NCBI GenBank assembly: GCA_026182355.1
Contig: JAPFBL010000235.1
Coordinates: 417,001-481,000, forward strand
Source of the DNA: Hermatobates lingyangjiaoensis
Taxonomy: Eukaryota; Arthropoda; Insecta; Hemiptera; Hermatobatidae
Length of the DNA stretch: 64,000 bases
Direction: 5' to 3'
Positions 31,985 to 43,419 of the stretch are shown here, piece by piece; position 1 is the first letter of the stretch, and the number at the start of each line of letters is the position of its first letter. The position numbers and the translations under genes are program-made. Below the pieces are notes generated by a model. The model ran no database searches and was not told the DNA's origin. It was given only the letters and a program-made list of their open reading frames with translations.

Positions 31985-32465
31985 GGAGTTAAAACAAAAC
32001 ACAAATAGTGGTAATAATGATGGTAACACACAAATAAATACAGGGATAACTCTCTTCTATATTTCAACGATCGTCGTCATCAGGAGGTGAAGGGTCTCAC
32101 AGGAAGGCAGAGCGGTGACTCTTGTTACCTATGTTTTAACTCTATTGTATATATATGTCTAAACTATAGTAAACTAAACATCTTTCAATCAAAACAACTG
32201 AGATTCGACAACTCTCATTTAAAATGAGTTTGACTGATTTAGTATAATTTAGACATTAAATCAAGAAAAAATCCAGTCAAATTACGCAGAAAGAACACAT
32301 AAAAGACTGACAGAACTCAATTTTTATATTTTGACTATCGTCATTGAAAAAACCTTTACCTGACGGATGAGTAGGCCACAACCAGCCAGTTGACGAAGAG
32401 AGTCTAAATATTACAGAAGTAGATTGAATCAGTTGAAGGTATGAGTTCTTTCCGTGTAAGTTGAC
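31985..32465 (-). mobile_element. Two PLE family D-like termini, minus
   Basis: 31985-32140 has CGATCGTCGTCATCAGGAGG on plus (the complement of CCTGATGACGACGATCG) and CACAGGAAGGCAGAG. 32270-32460 is a more diverged copy (GACTATCGTCATTG). (TA)n follows at 32467-32487. Confidence 0.6.
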
Positions 32466-32487
32466 TATATATATATATATATATATA

Positions 32488-32636
32488 TTAGTGTATTTCG
32501 GCAGCAAGTCCTTTTTCAAGCATATATTATTGAAGTTGATGGCAGATATTGGTGTACTTCGGCAGCAAGTCCTCTATCAAGCATATATTATTGAATTATA
32601 TTAGTGTATTTCGGCAGCAAGTCCTCTTTCAAAGCT
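32488..32636 (+). repeat. Three tandem copies of a ~50-bp unit
   Basis: The unit TATTGGTGTATTTCGGCAGC AAGTCCTCTTTCAAGC ATATATTATTGAA occurs three times (starts about 32488, 32549 and 32600) with small spacers. The text TTTCGGCAGCAAGTCC does not match other repeats in the window. Confidence 0.8.
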
Positions 32637-32819
32637 TGTTATCTTAGTTTAATCTAGTGTAGTGTTTAATTAGATATAGTTATCCCCAGTGAAGTGGTTA
32701 TTTCCAGCCTTCTGAATGTCATTTGCTAGTTTGCTTTGGAAATTATCACCTTCTCAAAAGAAAATTGGAAGGAAAATAGAAGCTATAAGTAAGAAAGTCG
32801 TGAATGCAGAATCTGCCAT

Positions 32820-33300
32820 CAAATTCAATAATATATATATATAACAATATATATATAACAATAAACACATACAGAAAATAAAACATAAGGTTGTGTCATT
32901 GACATTCATATAAAATGAAAATAAATTTGAAGGCTTTACGAATTTTATTTTTACTTTCGTCCTTCATCCGATTGAAATTATAGAATGACTTCATGACGCG
33001 TGTCTCTCCTCCATCCTTGAAGTCACATTTTTAATCACTAGTTTGGTTGATTTCCGATACAAGGTTTTTCAGAAAATATTTGGTATTTTTAGTTGAATTT
33101 CCGGAGCCATGACCTATAATAATATCCGTGGACAATCAATTGTTTTGTTTTGGAAAATCTATAAAACAATATAACTTATTGAAATTAAATGCTAACTATT
33201 ATATGACTTGAAAAAGTTTGAGTTATTCGTTATTTGTAATACTTCATATCTTCAGAATAAATGTATTCTAAAAGTCACGATTAAAATTAAAGAAGTATGG
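32820..33300. other. AT-rich stretch without recognised features
   Basis: Only a short (TA)n at 32830-32860 is seen. Confidence 0.4.
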
Positions 33301-33302
33301 TT

Positions 33303-33680
33303 ATACAGGGTGGCGCAGAGCAACTTCCTCATTTAAATTTGTCGCCCTGATGCACTGGTTCCTCCGAAGATTGTAGGGATGGGTTGGAGTGGACGAAAAT
33401 ATGTGGTTCTAACAGGACGTTGTCACGGCACACACAGCGCTCGCTTCAACAACTGATATGCGACAGAACTTGCCAGGACACCTCACCCGTTTACCCAAAG
33501 TTGTTTACCCATGAAACAATCGACTGCCAGCCAGGAAAACGACTACGAGGAGCAGTATTGAAATGTCTACGGAATGATTGAGCGATCGCTTGAAAAAAAT
33601 ACTTCAACAGCAAAAGCGCTTTCAAACTTCTTTCACTCCATGATGCTCACTGCAGTTCCTGAAAAAATAAACAAAAAATA
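33303..33680. other. GC-richer island with a transposon-like end
   Basis: It begins TACAGGGTGGCGCAGAGCAA, a form common at termini of DNA transposons, and is followed by about 300 bp of balanced composition with a 65-codon plus frame (33384-33581) that I do not recognise. No matching inverted end is found within 2 kb. It could be one end of a large decayed element. Confidence 0.3.
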
Positions 33681-34199
33681 AATAACGCACAAACAGGAGA
33701 TTCATTCAGAAATTGGAAAATCTTGAACAAACTTGAGACTTATCCTGTCTCCCAAATAGGTTTTGAGTCACCATCTACGAAGATGTTAACACTAATGATT
33801 GCATAATCCATTGATGTGCCTCTGTTCATGCGAATAACTGCAGTTCTGATATAATTTAGTGTGTAATTGGAGTGATAAACTGTACTACCACTTAGCATCC
33901 TAGTAGACTAATTTTTGTTTAATAGACTACTAACACAGTCGACTGTACTCGACCAGCTTTTTGCCTTAAGTTTTTAGAACTCTTCTATGGGATGGCCTCT
34001 TTTGTTAGAGAGCAGGATGGAGAGAACATAATAGACAGACATTTAGAAATCAGGGCGTTCACCCAGCATAAGACCAGTGACTCTGACCACTTACTGAACT
34101 CCCATAATACACTTATACGATTCCAACCTCAGTCCTTATAATAGATTCCAGACAATCTGTTGACTTTATTCTATACTACCAGTTCTTAAATATATTTTA

Positions 34200-34330
34200 C
34201 TAAATTTTATTTTAATAGGATTCTTTAACAAAAACCTGGCATTCCACAACATTGGAGCGATTATCTTTACGTCTTCTCCAAATGATAAAAACTTCAAGAA
34301 CTCCCACACACAATCCCTAATTTTATCTTG
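34200..34330 (-). mobile_element. Very old SINE fragment
   Basis: On plus, GGATTCTTTAACAAAAACCTGGCAT and CTTTACGTCTTCTCC follow the minus-strand SINE body (GGATCTTTAACGAGTACCTGACAT, TTAACGTCCTC) with many changes. The rest of 33680-34620 shows nothing I can assign. Confidence 0.4.
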
Positions 34331-34624
34331 TTATAACCAACATTTTTAACACAAAATTTCAGTATTAATAAAGAGCCCACTATCTTTACACTCCAAATGA
34401 CCCTGACATCAGTAGCATGTTAAACAATAGTTGTTCAAGAATTGCATACAATTAAATACCTGTAAGTTTAAAGTTTTCTTATAATGTTTCCATGTACTTT
34501 AAGGACAACTACATTCTAAATTTTTTCTATAGAATATTTTCTTATTGTTTTCTTCTACCATCAGTGCACTAATTTCTTTGACTCCCAACTTCATAGGCTG
34601 TAAGTACTATTATATTGTATATAC

Positions 34625-34831
34625 AAGATTTCACATAAACACTTGAAACAACAATCAATAATCAAACCACAATATGAAATGGGAAGAAACGACCAATATC
34701 TTTCAACCGTAAGAAGCGGTCTTCGTCAGAATCAAAAATCTTCGTCAGTTGGGTTTTTGACTCTAACAAAGACTGCTTATTACGGTTGAATGATTTTAGT
34801 TTTTTTGCTTTTCATTTTGTGGGTTGATCAT

Positions 34832-34865
<34 letters not shown>

Positions 34866-35215
34866 TAAAACCACAATATGATATGGGGGAAAAAGACAAA
34901 GATCTTTTAACCGTAACAAGCAGTTTTCGTCAGAGTCAAAAACCCAACCCAACTAATATACTTATATATATATAGGCAGAAAAATAAACACATTATGCAA
35001 TCAATGTAGTTTAAACCGGAATGAAAAAAATGAATGCAATAGAAATAAATGCTCTGGGGCCTTTCAATTTATTTTTATTGTTTTCCTTTTTCCGTTGTGG
35101 TTGAAACTTCATATATATATATATATATATAAATATAATACTTAACATACTTAATGTGTATATATATAAATCATCAAACCACAATGTAAAATGGGGAAAA
35201 AGGACTAAGATCATT
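34625..35215. mobile_element. Cluster of PLE family A pieces
   Basis: A foldback (minus 34625-34735, plus 34748-34833; both ribozymes mutated) is followed by a minus piece at 34863-34955 and another at 35169-35215, each between (TA)n tracts. This is repeated insertion at one microsatellite site. Confidence 0.7.
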
Positions 35216-35245
35216 TATATATATATATATAATATATATAAAATA

Positions 35246-35735
35246 TTCAATAATATATCAACCGTTGGATAGAATAGGTGTATAATAAAATCGGGATTCG
35301 GTCAATTTTCCAGGATCAAAATCAAACTCTCAATGCCGACGTTTCGGTTTTATTTAAAACCTTTTTCATAGGCATCTTCTCCATATACTCTTCTTATCTC
35401 CTCATAAAAACCCATAGTTGTATTTATATAAACCCAATAATATAACAAATTCAATAATATATCAACCGTTGGATAGAATAGGTGTATAATAAAATCGGGA
35501 TTCGGTCAATTTTCCAGGATCAAAATCAAACTCTCAATGCCGACGTTTCGGTTTTATTTAAAACCTTTTTCATAGGCATCTTCTCCGTTCAATAGGCATC
35601 TTCTCCAATAAGAAGAGTATATGGAGAAGATGCCTATGAAAAAGGTTTTAAATAAAACCGAAACGTCGGCATTGAGAGTTTGATTTTGATCCTGGAAAAT
35701 TGACCGAATCCCGATTTTATTATACACCTATTAAT
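35246..35735. mobile_element. PLE family B' triplet: two minus copies, one plus
   Basis: Copies at 35246-35398 (minus), 35449-35590 (minus) and 35606-35735 (plus). The plus copy pairs best with the first, since both keep ATATACTCTTCTTAT-type text beyond the GGCATCTTCTCC end. The two minus copies are nearly identical over 135 bp. The ribozyme-like site reads CCTATGAAAAAGG, TTTTAAATAAAACC, GAAACGTCGGC in all three. A (TA)n with (GT)n follows at 35740-35825. Confidence 0.75.
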
Positions 35736-35795
35736 ATATATAATATATATATATTATTATATATATATTTTATTATTATATATATATATATATTA

Positions 35796-35826
<31 letters not shown>

Positions 35827-35899
35827 TATCTGTGTTCAAAGAAAAACTGCTCAATTTTCCAGCTGAATACTTACCACTGGTAACCATTAGTATATATTG

Positions 35900-37000
35900 T
35901 ATTTTATAGATTATAAAAAATACTATATATTATATTGTAACTACATAAAATGGTAAGAATTCTAATGTATCTAACTGATAGTGAATCAGGTCACTTAACT
36001 TATTAATTTTATTCATTATCCCTTGAAATTATACTATAGATAATATTTTGTATGATTGTTAGTACCCAGAACTAATTATTTATAATTTAGTGTTAAGTAT
36101 TACAAGTGCTATAACAATGATTATATTTTTGTTATCATTATCAATTTATTTTTTCAACACCCACCTATATAGATCTTTAACATCTTTTAAGCTATACAAA
36201 AGGTGAAGATATGGCTCATTCATGATTCGGTTTCCATTTAAATGATAAAAAAAAACATTACTGGGGATTAAATTAATTTTTATGAATATTAAATTCAAAC
36301 AATTAATATAGTTGAAACGAAATTATTTTAGAGCTAATTGAGATTGAATGAGCTAAATCCTCATTGATTGATCAACAGTGTTGATGTTCACTGTAAAGCA
36401 TTCAACATTTTTTTTCAATGAAATGAAATTTATTTTTCATAACCATAAAGCATAAAATTTACAACAAAGACTATTTGTTAGGTATTTTAGATTGTATATT
36501 TAAGAGAATATTTACATAATTATGGTAACTGTAAAAGATTATCTCTAAAATAGATAAACAAAACTGGTAGTGATAAAACTAATTATTTAAATTTTTTGAT
36601 CAACGCAAGATAAAAGGTTTTGCTGCAAATTAAAAAAGACCAGACAATGAAGTGCTTTAGATACTGGAACCTTCAAGGAACTTGGTGTCGTTCAGAAAGC
36701 GAAACTTATATACGCACATTACTTCTGCTTTAAATAAACTGGTAAGAAGACAAAACTAATTTTGTAAAATATTTAAAATTTTTTTTTAATTCTTCTGCAG
36801 CTAGACATAAAGTTTAATATCAATGAATTTGATCCAGATATCATGTTGCTAATATACCTATAACATAATATGTTACTTTCTATAATAATCTTTTCTACTA
36901 TTGTTATTACCCATAACTAATTAGTTATCATTGATTGTTGATTACAACCAGTGCCATAACAATGATTACATTCTAAAGCAGTTCAATCCGTTCTTATGTG
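35900..37000. other. AT-rich stretch without recognised features
   Basis: No supported feature. Confidence 0.45.
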
Positions 37001-37385
37001 GCATTTACTAATTGTAAATAAAAAAGTTAATGTAATATTCTCCACATACATAAGTATAATAATATAAACAACGCGTTTCTGCGTAGTCATAAACTAAAAA
37101 ATAAGCTTGAAGTTTTAGTTTATATTTTTTAGTTTATGCCTGAAGAAGAACACCAGGTGTTCGAAACGAATTGTTTCTATTATTAAATTAATACTAACAA
37201 AAATGTTTTGTATATTTTGGGAGCAGACCTTCATTTGGACATGTTCTATTAAAAAGCATGCCGATTTTTATTTTCGTTCGAGATTTAGTGTTCAATTTAT
37301 CAGAAGTGTTGATAACCAAGTTCAGAAAATTTGAAAAATTAAATAGAAAACGAACAAAAATGAAAATTTGCATACTTTTTAATAG

Positions 37386-37390
<5 letters not shown>
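37000..37390. mobile_element. PLE family F terminus with pol N-terminal fragments
   Basis: Plus: ATTCTCCACATA...AACAACGCGTTTC and, at 37139-37180, CTGAAGA, a seven-pair GAACACC/GGTGTTC stem and GAAACGAATTG. Then a minus PLE start fragment (37205-37290, which reads TCPNEGLLPKYTK) faces a plus fragment (37285-37390, reading LITKFRKFEKLNRKRTK). The two N-terminal leader pieces point towards each other. (TA)n begins at 37388. Confidence 0.6.
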
Positions 37391-37438
<48 letters not shown>

Positions 37439-37535
37439 GTACTTACGCAGCTGTCTTTCAGATATTCAGTATAGATATTCAGTTCAGTAGTGTATAACGA
37501 GACCTGAATGTCTGAAAGATAGCTGCGTAAGTACA

Positions 37536-37571
<36 letters not shown>
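37388..37571. repeat. (TA)n pair flanking a small palindrome
   Basis: (TA)n at 37388-37434 and 37540-37571 enclose a hairpin with arms 37436-37470 and 37505-37537 (TACTTACGCAGCT with AGCTGCGTAAGTA). Confidence 0.8.
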
Positions 37572-37574
<3 letters not shown>

Positions 37575-37610
37575 TTTTTCGTTGGAAATACGATCCAAAA
37601 CGGACAAATA

Positions 37611-37884
37611 TAGTTCAATATAGACAAAAAAACATAGAGAAATCAAAAGAACACACTTGCAGTCTCTAATTTTGGGTTTGAACCGTCTTCAGGAGAGATA
37701 AGAGAGGGAAACCAAGCGCACTGGTTCAGAGACGGTTGGGGAGGTTGGAGACGGTCTCCAACCGTCTCTGAACCAGTGCACTTGGTTTCCCTCTCTTATC
37801 TCTCCTGAAGACGGTTCAAACCCAAAATTAGAGACTGTAAGTGTGTTCTTTTGATTTCTCTATGTTTCTTTGTCTATATTGAAC
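37611..37884. mobile_element. PLE family E foldback, second copy
   Basis: Arms 37611-37738 and 37757-37884 are almost perfect and share GAGAGATAAGAGAGGGAAACC. At the right arm the ribozyme boxes are CTGAAGA and GGTTCAAACC, but the second box reads CAAA instead of GAAA, in both arms. (TA)n on both sides. Confidence 0.8.
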
Positions 37885-38954
37885 TATATATATATATATA
37901 TTAATTAAATATATATATATATATAACTATATATATTTAAAAAATGCCTCATGAGAGCACTAAGATAAATTGAAGTTCTTTATTTCTACTGTCATCATTA
38001 TCAGGAGTGGAAGTGGCACTCCAGTCAGTAAAGAAATGATTCTCTCTGGATTGAGAATTTTTATGAAGCCTGATTAAATTTTGATTTATTCTAGTGATAT
38101 ACTAGTAGAAAGTCGATTCAATGCGATCGATAAACGTTAAAATTATAATTGTTGATATATATATGATAAATTTACAGAATAATAAAGCATATGCAGAAAC
38201 TGTGTTATCAGGTCGGTAGTTCTAAGTCACTCTGGAGTCAAGCGATTAGTTTCTTCCTATGTCTTCAGGGTTTGTCCTTCTGTTATTCATAATGTTTGTA
38301 CTTTAAAAAAACAATCAATAAGCACTGATGATTCAAAACGTTTGTCGAACAATGTTAAAATAGAACAAAGAAAGGCGCTAAGAAAGCGGAAAGAAAGGAT
38401 GTGAATAAATAATATTAGATGTAAAAGGAAACGAAAAATAATGATTTATAGTAATATACTTCAATTGGTGGGCTGGTGTTTAAACTTTATAATAATGTTT
38501 GTTTAACCTATATGATTAAAGTAGTTCCAGAAAAATATAAACTGATAAACTGTTTTAAATTGAAACTGTATACGCTAATTAGATTAAAACGTGTTAATAT
38601 TAGTAAAAGTTGATTCTGGAATGGCGTTCCGTAGAAATAAAATCTACGGAAAATTAAGATTTATTTCCCGTCTCTTATGCATTCAATGATTTATAAGCTA
38701 TTCTTTTAAAAAATAGGAAATACTCTATTTTTATGGCATTGTGATGATGCAACAGCATCCGTAATTTAGGTAGGGTGTAACAAATTCGAATCGTGAAATC
38801 GTTATTGCTAGGCGGAAAATTGCAGCTATGCTCGCTGGAAAATTGTAGTTAATTAGTGGATCAGTTAAGGGGGGTAAAGGAGTAAAGAAATGATAAGTGG
38901 ACGTTGTGATGTGGTGTTAAGACCATCAGATGGTGAATGAGCGAGATCTTGGAG

Positions 38955-39057
38955 GGGGATAGAGCCGCGATGTACCCCCCTCTCAGGGTAAGTGGTGCTT
39001 TCTCCCGTCTAGCCACCAGCTACCGGTATAAAAACTAACTCAATCGCCCCTCCACTG
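38955..39057 (+). promoter_or_regulatory. TATA core promoter of a small secreted-protein gene
   Basis: TATAAAA lies at 39027-39033 in the block GCTACCGGTATAAAAACTAA, about 74 bases before the start codon, so transcription should begin near 39055-39060. Upstream the DNA is unusually GC-rich for this window, with GGAGGGGG and CCCCCCTC (38955-38983) in inverted arrangement. No repeat family covers 38750-39120, in contrast to its surroundings. Confidence 0.6.
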
Positions 39058-39100
39058 TACTTGAATGTGATACTTCACTGTGTAGTTACCAAGGATTATC

Positions 39101-39118
39101 ATGAAATCTACAATTCAT
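39101..39118 (+). CDS. Candidate coding exon 1 (start of a signal peptide)
   Basis: ATG at 39101 follows 40 bases of predicted leader and opens MKSTIH, ending at a strong donor CAT|GTAAGT (39119-39124). Very short first exons that break inside the signal peptide are known from arthropod cuticular and other secreted-protein genes. The codon phase at the donor is 0. The best acceptor I found is at 63121, where a hydrophobic exon in the same phase begins. No RNA evidence is available, so gene status is inferred. Confidence 0.55.
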
Positions 39119-39129
39119 GTAAGTACCAC

Positions 39130-39930
39130 TGAAACCAGTAAATGCTGACAATATTTAAGAATTATTTTATTTCTATACATTAGTGGTTTAAACTACCTTT
39201 TTCTTTTAAAAGAAACACATCAAGCCCTAGACAAAAAGATAACAAAAATACTGAAATATTTATAAAAACCGATTCCATTAATTTCATGTTAAATACCTGA
39301 TTTAATTTAACTAATATCATGAAAATATTGACATTTGAAGAATACAATCATATATTTAAAAAAAAAAAAAAAATCAATTTGTTGATTTTAAAAATGACAT
39401 TACAGAGACTTTGCTAATGGCTTACTTACCAAAAGATCTCGGTTTCTCATTCAAGTTTTATTTTTTACATTGTTACAAAGAAATCATTCAAAACAAGAAC
39501 TAAATTTCTTTGGTAACAAACAAAATGTTGGATTTTTCAACATTTAGAATATATTTCGATTATAGAAGAAGCAAATTTTTTGCTTTATATAAGGTTTGTT
39601 TTTTCTAATATCAAACTATAGTTCGTAATATCCATCCTAATAAGTATGTTATCTTGTTCCCTCTTCTCTATTGTTTATGGTTTTTGAATATGTCTTGGAC
39701 GACAATTGTTTTGATTTTTAAATTATATATATGTTAAGATGTTTTATTCTGAAAAGAGTTGTTTATTCAAGTTCATGACACTCTCAGAACCCCAATATTT
39801 TAACTTTACTTTATCTTTTTGATAGGTTCCCAAATTTTGAGTGTAACATTTTTATAAATATGCAGCAAATCATCTTTCAAGGACGTTTTACTAAAATCAT
39901 GCTAGTATAGCAGTACAATGAGTATATTGA
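39130..39930. other. Intronic AT-rich stretch without recognised features
   Basis: If the gene model is right this is the start of a 24-kb intron. I see only poly(A) text at 39357-39374. Confidence 0.4.
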
Positions 39931-39963
39931 CTTAAAGTGATAAGATTTTGGCAAACATTAATG

Positions 39964-40275
39964 AGATATATATATATATATATAAACGTTTACCGTTTGG
40001 ATTGCACCCAGTGTGATTCTTTTTATGTGGGTTTGGCTTCCACCAAGCTAAGCCTGCGTATGAATAATCACAGGTCATCCGTTGGCAAACGCAGTGACCT
40101 TCCCGTTGCTACTCATGCCAGTTCTCACGGACTCAGTTTCAATGACTGTTTCCGTGTACAAGTCTTGAGGCAGATTGATCAGAGTAATTGGAAAGTCACT
40201 CTGAGAGCTTCAGAAGAAGCACTTATTAGTCTTCTGGGCGGTAGATCGGCTCCTGGGCTTAACCTCAATCGTTGA
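39964..40275 (+). CDS. PLE GIY-YIG endonuclease domain (family C element)
   Basis: The coding text starts next to (TA)n (39966-39983), so the first residues MIRFWQTLMRYIYI of the open frame are not native. The domain reads YRLDCTQCDSFYVGLASTK, then LSLRMNNHRS, HASSHGL and ASEEALISLLGGRSAPGLNL before the stop. CxxC, YVG in place of YIG, the R of LSLRM and the terminal E fit a PLE endonuclease of a different subtype from the other copies. The family C hammerhead-like site follows at 40478-40520, about 200 bases past the stop. RT is missing. The frame is open, so the copy is fairly young. Confidence 0.8.
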   Translation, partial: RYIYIYINVYRLDCTQCDSFYVGLASTKLSLRMNNHRSSVGKRSDLPVATHASSHGLSFNDCFRVQVLRQIDQSNWKVTLRASEEALISLLGGRSAPGLNLNR

Positions 40276-40560
40276 TTTTCGATTTTTTTTTTTTTTTATT
40301 TAAAGTTGTTATCAGCTTTTAATTTTATTTTAGTTAAATGTTTTCATTTTTTAATTTTTATTTGGCTTTTATCTCTTTATCTTCCCTGTCTGCCTTTCCT
40401 CCGAAAGTTGGCCACACTGTTTGAGTGCTTCAGTTCGAACGCCAAGTCAGTCGTTATTAGGCTTTGGAGCGATTCACATCTTTTCCTGAAGACGAGGACA
40501 TCGAAATATAGTAGTGAGTTCAGTGATTTCTTTTCCATGTGTTCTTTTAAAAATTCTAGT
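40276..40560 (+). mobile_element. PLE 3' untranslated region and family C terminus
   Basis: Contains GTTGGCCACACTGTTTGAGTGC, TTTGGAGCGATTCAC and CTGAAGACGAGGACATCGAAAT. It is matched by 55590-55865 and by the arms of 5335-5590. Confidence 0.75.
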
Positions 40561-40599
40561 TTATATATAAATATAATAGAAAGAAACAAGGAAAAAATG

Positions 40600-41900
40600 A
40601 CAGATAAGTGCACTTTCTTTAGTAATGACCATATATAGAGACTGCTTGTACTATAATTGTTACTGTCGGATTTGTATTTTCATATTCAGGGCAAACGGTT
40701 TACCATGATCAATATTTTAAGCATTTTAAGAGAAAAAGGAAATTAGAAAATAAGGTATAGTAGGTGTGATGTAATGTCTTAATTCATTCTTAACCTAGAG
40801 ACATGTTGCGGTTATAAGCGATCACTTTCAATGTAAAATCTAAGAGAAGGAAAAATAAACAATTATAGTTAAACTACAGTAGCTAAAAGGATATAGGAGT
40901 TTTAGTAGAATTGTTTATATTTAATTTTATTAACTTTTATATTGAAAATGATTGATGATAATGGAAATATGTCTGTAGATTAAATAAGTGAAGTTATATT
41001 TATAAATCATAAATTACAGGAGCAAAAGTTTGGTAAACTTGTGTACATTGTTCCCTGCTAGTGGAAATTGATAATTAGATAAGCGAAGAACATCTCAGGA
41101 AAGCATATAAAAATTAAAAACTGGTAAACTTTTCTTTGAGATAACTGGCATAGGCCAGTGAGTTATCTCAACGGATAAATCACGATTTTCAATAAAAGAG
41201 GAGAAAGAACCGCTTTTTGACAATTTGTTTTTAAAAGTTTATGCGAAATCAGAGGTGTTTATATATTGATTTTTTTTAAATTTTAAATAGATTTGAATTG
41301 ATAGGGATAGGTACAACCTTCTTTACGCCAGGAAAGGGGGTAACAATGGTAATGAAGGTACTGCTCGTTTTTAGTAAAATTAATGGTAATAAAAGCGAAG
41401 AAATATCCATTATCTAGGGTAAAATCAACGTCACTAAAAGAAATAAGACTGTTGGAAACATAGTAAATGTGATGGGGGTCAGAGTAAGGACTGTAGTTAA
41501 ATGTCTAACTTTTTATTATAATGAAGTCAAATGAAGATGTTATCAATATAACGTCTGAAGCACAGGGAAAAAATTGATAACTTGCAAACAATTTTTGCTT
41601 TAATTTAGCCATATAAGTAAATTAGCCTAGAAGCATTGTACTCATAGCAGTATTTTTGGTTTGAAGAAAATAAACAAACCCAAAAGTAGTGCGTTTTAAC
41701 CAGTCGTCACTTTGTTTCTCTATTTCTTCTCCATTTGTCTCCCTGGTTACACATTGTCAAATCGGCTTCCACCAACCAATCTGACCATATCATTCTTGTG
41801 ATCTTTCCCAGACATTGAACTGCTGTTTAAAATATCCATCTTAGTCAGTGTTTTGTTCTATTCTATGGTTTACATATTTTAGTTTGATTGGAAGTCTGAT
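40600..41900. other. AT-rich stretch without recognised features
   Basis: No supported feature. Confidence 0.45.
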
Positions 41901-41918
41901 TTTTACTCTTTGACTTAA

Positions 41919-41961
<43 letters not shown>

Positions 41962-41962
<1 letters not shown>

Positions 41963-42101
41963 CCTCATTAAAGATCTTGCCAACATTAAGTTTAGTATGT
42001 TTCCTACATACCTTTTCAAGGTTTCGAATGCTTCTTTTCCATCTTTGTGGTATCATATAAATTAACTCACCGATTTTTTTATCTTTAAATATATTTTTCA
42101 T
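41962..42101 (-). pseudogene. PLE N-terminal leader fragment
   Basis: The minus strand reads MKNIFKDKKIGELIYMIPQR then RSIRNLEKVCRKHTKLNVGK and IFNEV, and runs straight into (TA)n, which adds a YIYI tail to the open frame. The other PLE start fragments break close to the same residue, after the NEGLLP-type motif. Confidence 0.7.
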
Positions 42102-42344
42102 TTTACATATCCGACATTTCAGTCTACGTTGACCATTCTCAAGGATTCTATATACAAGGTTTTTTTAACAATTCTAATAAATACTTATTTACAATAACAA
42201 TTACATCACTTCTATCAAACATAACTAATAATAAAATATACTTTTAAAAAACACTACCTTAATAAACATGAGTAACAGGTTTGCTACAAAATTCCCTACA
42301 TGAACTTTTACACAACATTATTTAAATCACTAAATAGTTATTTT

Positions 42345-42653
42345 TTACGAATGCAACTTTAAAATTCTGGAAAGACAACAGGACTGATCATTAAGGTTCG
42401 GCTTCTTTTCCTTTATGCATAATGATTCAATTATATGCAGCCTCGTGTGATTATTGTCTGCATATAATACTTCAATGTTGTCTTCCAGCATTTTTCTATT
42501 TAGCCTGCTTTTATGTATGTTCATTGTGTGTTCTTTCGGTCCTCCGGCTGCGAGATGCATCGTAAGTCTGCGTGAAAGTGTTGTCGTCGTAGAACCAATA
42601 TAGCTCGATTTTAGGAGCTCACAGTCTCCTATAGTGCAATTATATCTGTACAC
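42345..42653 (-). CDS. PLE GIY-YIG endonuclease domain (CELL subtype)
   Basis: 102 residues: YRYNCTIGDCELLKSSYIGS near the N-terminus (CxxxxCELL then YIG), TLSRRLTMHLAAGGPKEHTM, the linker RKMLEDNIEVLYAD and RLHIIESLCIKEKKPNLN with the conserved E. The C-terminal IKxxxPxLN fits PLE and related GIY-YIG ends. It is one frame away from the upstream linker frame at 42653-42850 (NTTCVNSADKLNISIYYNSS and IIRNNL), so a single-base indel near 42650 breaks the protein. Otherwise well preserved. Confidence 0.85.
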   Translation of the reverse strand: MYRYNCTIGDCELLKSSYIGSTTTTLSRRLTMHLAAGGPKEHTMNIHKSRLNRKMLEDNIEVLYADNNHTRLHIIESLCIKEKKPNLNDQSCCLSRILKLHS

Positions 42654-42850
42654 TACATTGGTTTTTGTAGTTGTGTTTTTTGTTCTAGGTTGTTCCTAAT
42701 TATCATATTTGCTGTGCAGGAACTGTTGTAGTAAATACTAATATTTAGCTTGTCTGCCGAGTTAACACATGTTGTATTTCTTTTAATTATAGCCTTCAAA
42801 ATTCTTTCATCCTTTTTATATTCATTAGAGAATTGATTCTTATAATACAC
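42653..42850 (-). pseudogene. PLE RT-endonuclease linker
   Basis: The stretch with KLNISIYYNSSCTANMIIRN NL and a lysine-rich close fits the connector that precedes the endonuclease in PLEs (xxIYYxSxKTSNLxIRNN). It is out of frame with the endonuclease that follows. Confidence 0.7.
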
Positions 42851-43092
42851 CGTTTGTATTCTTCCTTCTTCAAGAATCCTTGAGAATGGTCAACGTAGAC
42901 TGAAACGTCGGATATGTAAAATGAAAAATATATTTAAAGATAAAAAAATCGGTTAGTTAATTTATATGATACCACAAAGATTGAAAAGAAGCATTCGAAA
43001 CCTTGAAAAGGTGTGTAGGAAACATACTAAACTTAATGTTGGCAAATCTTTAATGAGGTATGTTTAAAAGAAGGTCTGCTCCCAAAGTATAC

Positions 43093-43136
<44 letters not shown>

Positions 43137-43143
43137 TGTTGTA

Positions 43144-43363
43144 AGGATTTCACATAAACACGTGAAACAACAATCAATGATCAAAACACAATATGAAATG
43201 GGAAAACAAGACTAAGATCTTTCAGCCATAACAAGCGGTCTTCGTCAGAGTCAAAAACCCAACCTTGTTCAGTAGGGTTTTTGACTCTGACGAAGACCGC
43301 TTGTTACGGCTGAAAGATCTTAGTCTTGTTTTCCCATTTGATATTGTGGTTTGATCATTGATG
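43144..43363. mobile_element. PLE family A foldback, copy A10
   Basis: Arms 43144-43262 and 43275-43363. Both hammerheads keep all core bases (minus 43210-43252, plus 43283-43325). Stem II is slightly better paired than in other copies, with compensating change AG.CCG/CGGCT. (TA)n tracts at 43099-43132 and 43366-43416. Confidence 0.8.
43283..43325 (+). ncRNA. Hammerhead ribozyme, family A, intact core
   Basis: GACT, CTGACGA, AG-A-CCG with CGGCT, GAAA, two-pair stem III, CTT, AGTC. The minus twin at 43210-43252 has a GU pair in stem II. A base change in the stem on one side (T to C before GAAA) restores pairing with the G of AG. Confidence 0.75.
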
Positions 43364-43367
43364 TATA

Positions 43368-43419
<52 letters not shown>

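Larger units (their letters stand above)
41962..43062. mobile_element. PLE with inverted terminal repeats and endonuclease
   Basis: The ends are inverted copies: minus at 41962-42160 and plus at 42872-43062. Each has a ribozyme-like site (CTTGAGAATGGTCAACGTAG, then ACTGAAACGTCGG) and the PLE N-terminal leader frame (IPQR...KRSIRNLEKVCRKHTKL). They enclose a minus endonuclease frame (42345-42653) and the upstream linker (42653-42850). This is the most complete PLE in the window, although nearly the whole RT is lost. (TA)n adjoins both ends. Confidence 0.8.

Noticed and set aside
33303..33680. Complete DNA transposon starting TACAGGGTGGCG
   Set aside because: No inverted partner end found in the next 2 kb, so only a possible terminus is noted.
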